Below are positions 36,414 to 36,661 of a stretch of DNA of 36,661 nt, piece by piece. Every line of letters begins with the position of its first letter. Within the stretch, counting starts at the first letter, position 1. The translations under genes were made by a program, and so were the position numbers. The DNA is from CAYHIN01 sp964356705 (lineage in GTDB: Bacteria > Patescibacteriota > Microgenomatia > CAZETR01 > Amesbacteraceae), in assembly GCA_964356705.1 (NCBI GenBank), contig CAYHIN010000003.1, positions 1 through 36,661 on the forward strand. The letters are read 5' to 3'. The notes beneath the pieces were generated by a model, which worked only from the letters and a program-made list of their open reading frames with translations, was not told the DNA's origin and did no database searches.

Positions 36414-36661
36414 ATGGACTTCAACAAAATTCTCACTCCCGGAGACATTGACGCAGGTTGGGTAAACACAGTCATCGAAATTCCCGAAGGTTCAATTCTT
36501 AAGATAGAGTACAACTCAAAGCTTTGTACTTTTGAGATCGACCGAGTCGAACCATCTGTATTTCCCAAGCCCACAAATTATGGTTTTATCCCCCAGACTC
36601 TCGATGAAGACGGGGATCCCCTAGACACTTTGGTAGTTTGTGCCGAACCCATTCCCACCGG
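36414..36661 (+). CDS. ppa: Inorganic pyrophosphatase, N-terminal part (cut by window end)
   Basis: 82 codons to the window edge. IEIPEGSILKIEYNSKLCTFEIDR (24-47) followed by YGFIPQTLDEDGDPLDTLVV matches family I soluble pyrophosphatases, with the D-x-D-P-x-D metal-binding motif DEDGDPLD. The enzyme hydrolyses PPi and so drives aminoacylation and nucleic acid synthesis. The start is supported by a TAAAAT box six bases upstream. The C-terminal half is outside the window. Confidence 0.92.
   Translation, partial: MDFNKILTPGDIDAGWVNTVIEIPEGSILKIEYNSKLCTFEIDRVEPSVFPKPTNYGFIPQTLDEDGDPLDTLVVCAEPIPT

Noticed and set aside
1..36661. Alternative genetic code (UGA as Gly, as in Gracilibacteria/Absconditabacteria)
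   Set aside because: UGA ends several genes at family-typical positions (for example 8406-8408 and 18628-18630) and no in-frame UGA occurs in conserved genes.
1..36661. CRISPR array, prophage or insertion sequence
   Set aside because: No spaced direct repeats of 20-40 bp, phage structural genes or transposase were seen; the 9-bp arrays have no spacers.

Overview
The window looks like a chromosomal piece of a small-genome, ultra-compact bacterium of the Candidate Phyla Radiation (Patescibacteria), most plausibly the Microgenomates side. This is an inference from several things. Housekeeping proteins are trimmed of accessory domains: ThrRS lacks TGS, PheT lacks its tRNA-binding B2 domain, trigger factor lacks its PPIase domain and HolB is half length. 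Type IV pilus genes are present but no outer-membrane secretin gene is in view. Many genes overlap by a few bases, and UGA is used as an ordinary stop codon. Two runs of 100 Ns (10520-10619 and 17623-17722) mark scaffold gaps, so this is probably an assembled metagenomic genome.

Layout. 1-3.3 kb: a minus-strand gene cut by the left edge, a DUF35-type Zn-ribbon/OB protein, a membrane-anchored cyclophilin followed directly by a PPIase-less trigger factor, a coiled-coil protein, small proteins, and an attenuator-like leader in front of a Cys-rich 78-residue peptide. 3.3-7.7 kb: a class IV aminotransferase (minus), tRNA-Val(GAC) with the endonuclease IV gene six bases behind it, thrS, and a small protein with a perfect Shine-Dalgarno. 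7.8-12.4 kb: a DUF5678/retropepsin pair, then infC-rpmI-rplT-pheS-pheT. 12.4-17.3 kb: a class A penicillin-binding protein (minus), a 34-residue membrane microprotein, recG and rpmF. 17.3-19.7 kb: two gap-truncated genes (a membrane protein and a TrpR-like regulator), then nusB-acpP-rnc-rpsP-khpA. 19.7-30.9 kb (minus): a complete-looking monoderm-type type IV pilus operon, pilB-pilT-pilC-pilin-(terminator)-pilin-pilD-five further pilin-like genes and a GspK-like gene-pilM-pilN-pilO. 30.9-36.7 kb: holB-like, gyrB, a membrane-anchored beta-propeller-like protein, a small membrane protein, a DEAD-box helicase and the start of inorganic pyrophosphatase. No stretch over 300 bases lacks a gene.

Three signals run across the window. 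(1) At about 19 start codons a -10-like hexamer (TATAAT or close) ends 5-11 bases upstream, often with an extended -10 TGn, which predicts leaderless mRNAs. Two divergent gene pairs share interlocked promoters in intergenic spaces of only 16-21 bp. (2) A full Shine-Dalgarno (AAAGGAGGTG) occurs in front of only three genes: the main pilin and two small unknown proteins. (3) Two dispersed repeat families sit partly inside genes without breaking the frame: an imperfect palindrome (ATCCTGAGC..AGCGAAGGAT type, five copies, three in recG/holB) and four-unit arrays of a 9-bp repeat (two in pilD, one in holB, one intergenic).

The most promising candidate for something undescribed is at 2905-3288. A promoter drives a 19-codon leader peptide containing Tyr-Phe-Phe-Phe-Phe, followed by mutually exclusive GC-rich hairpins, the last with a U-tract, and then a strong ribosome site and a peptide ending in a four-Cys tail. 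This has the layout of ribosome-mediated attenuation controlling a small Cys-rich (possibly modified) peptide, but it is inferred from sequence alone.
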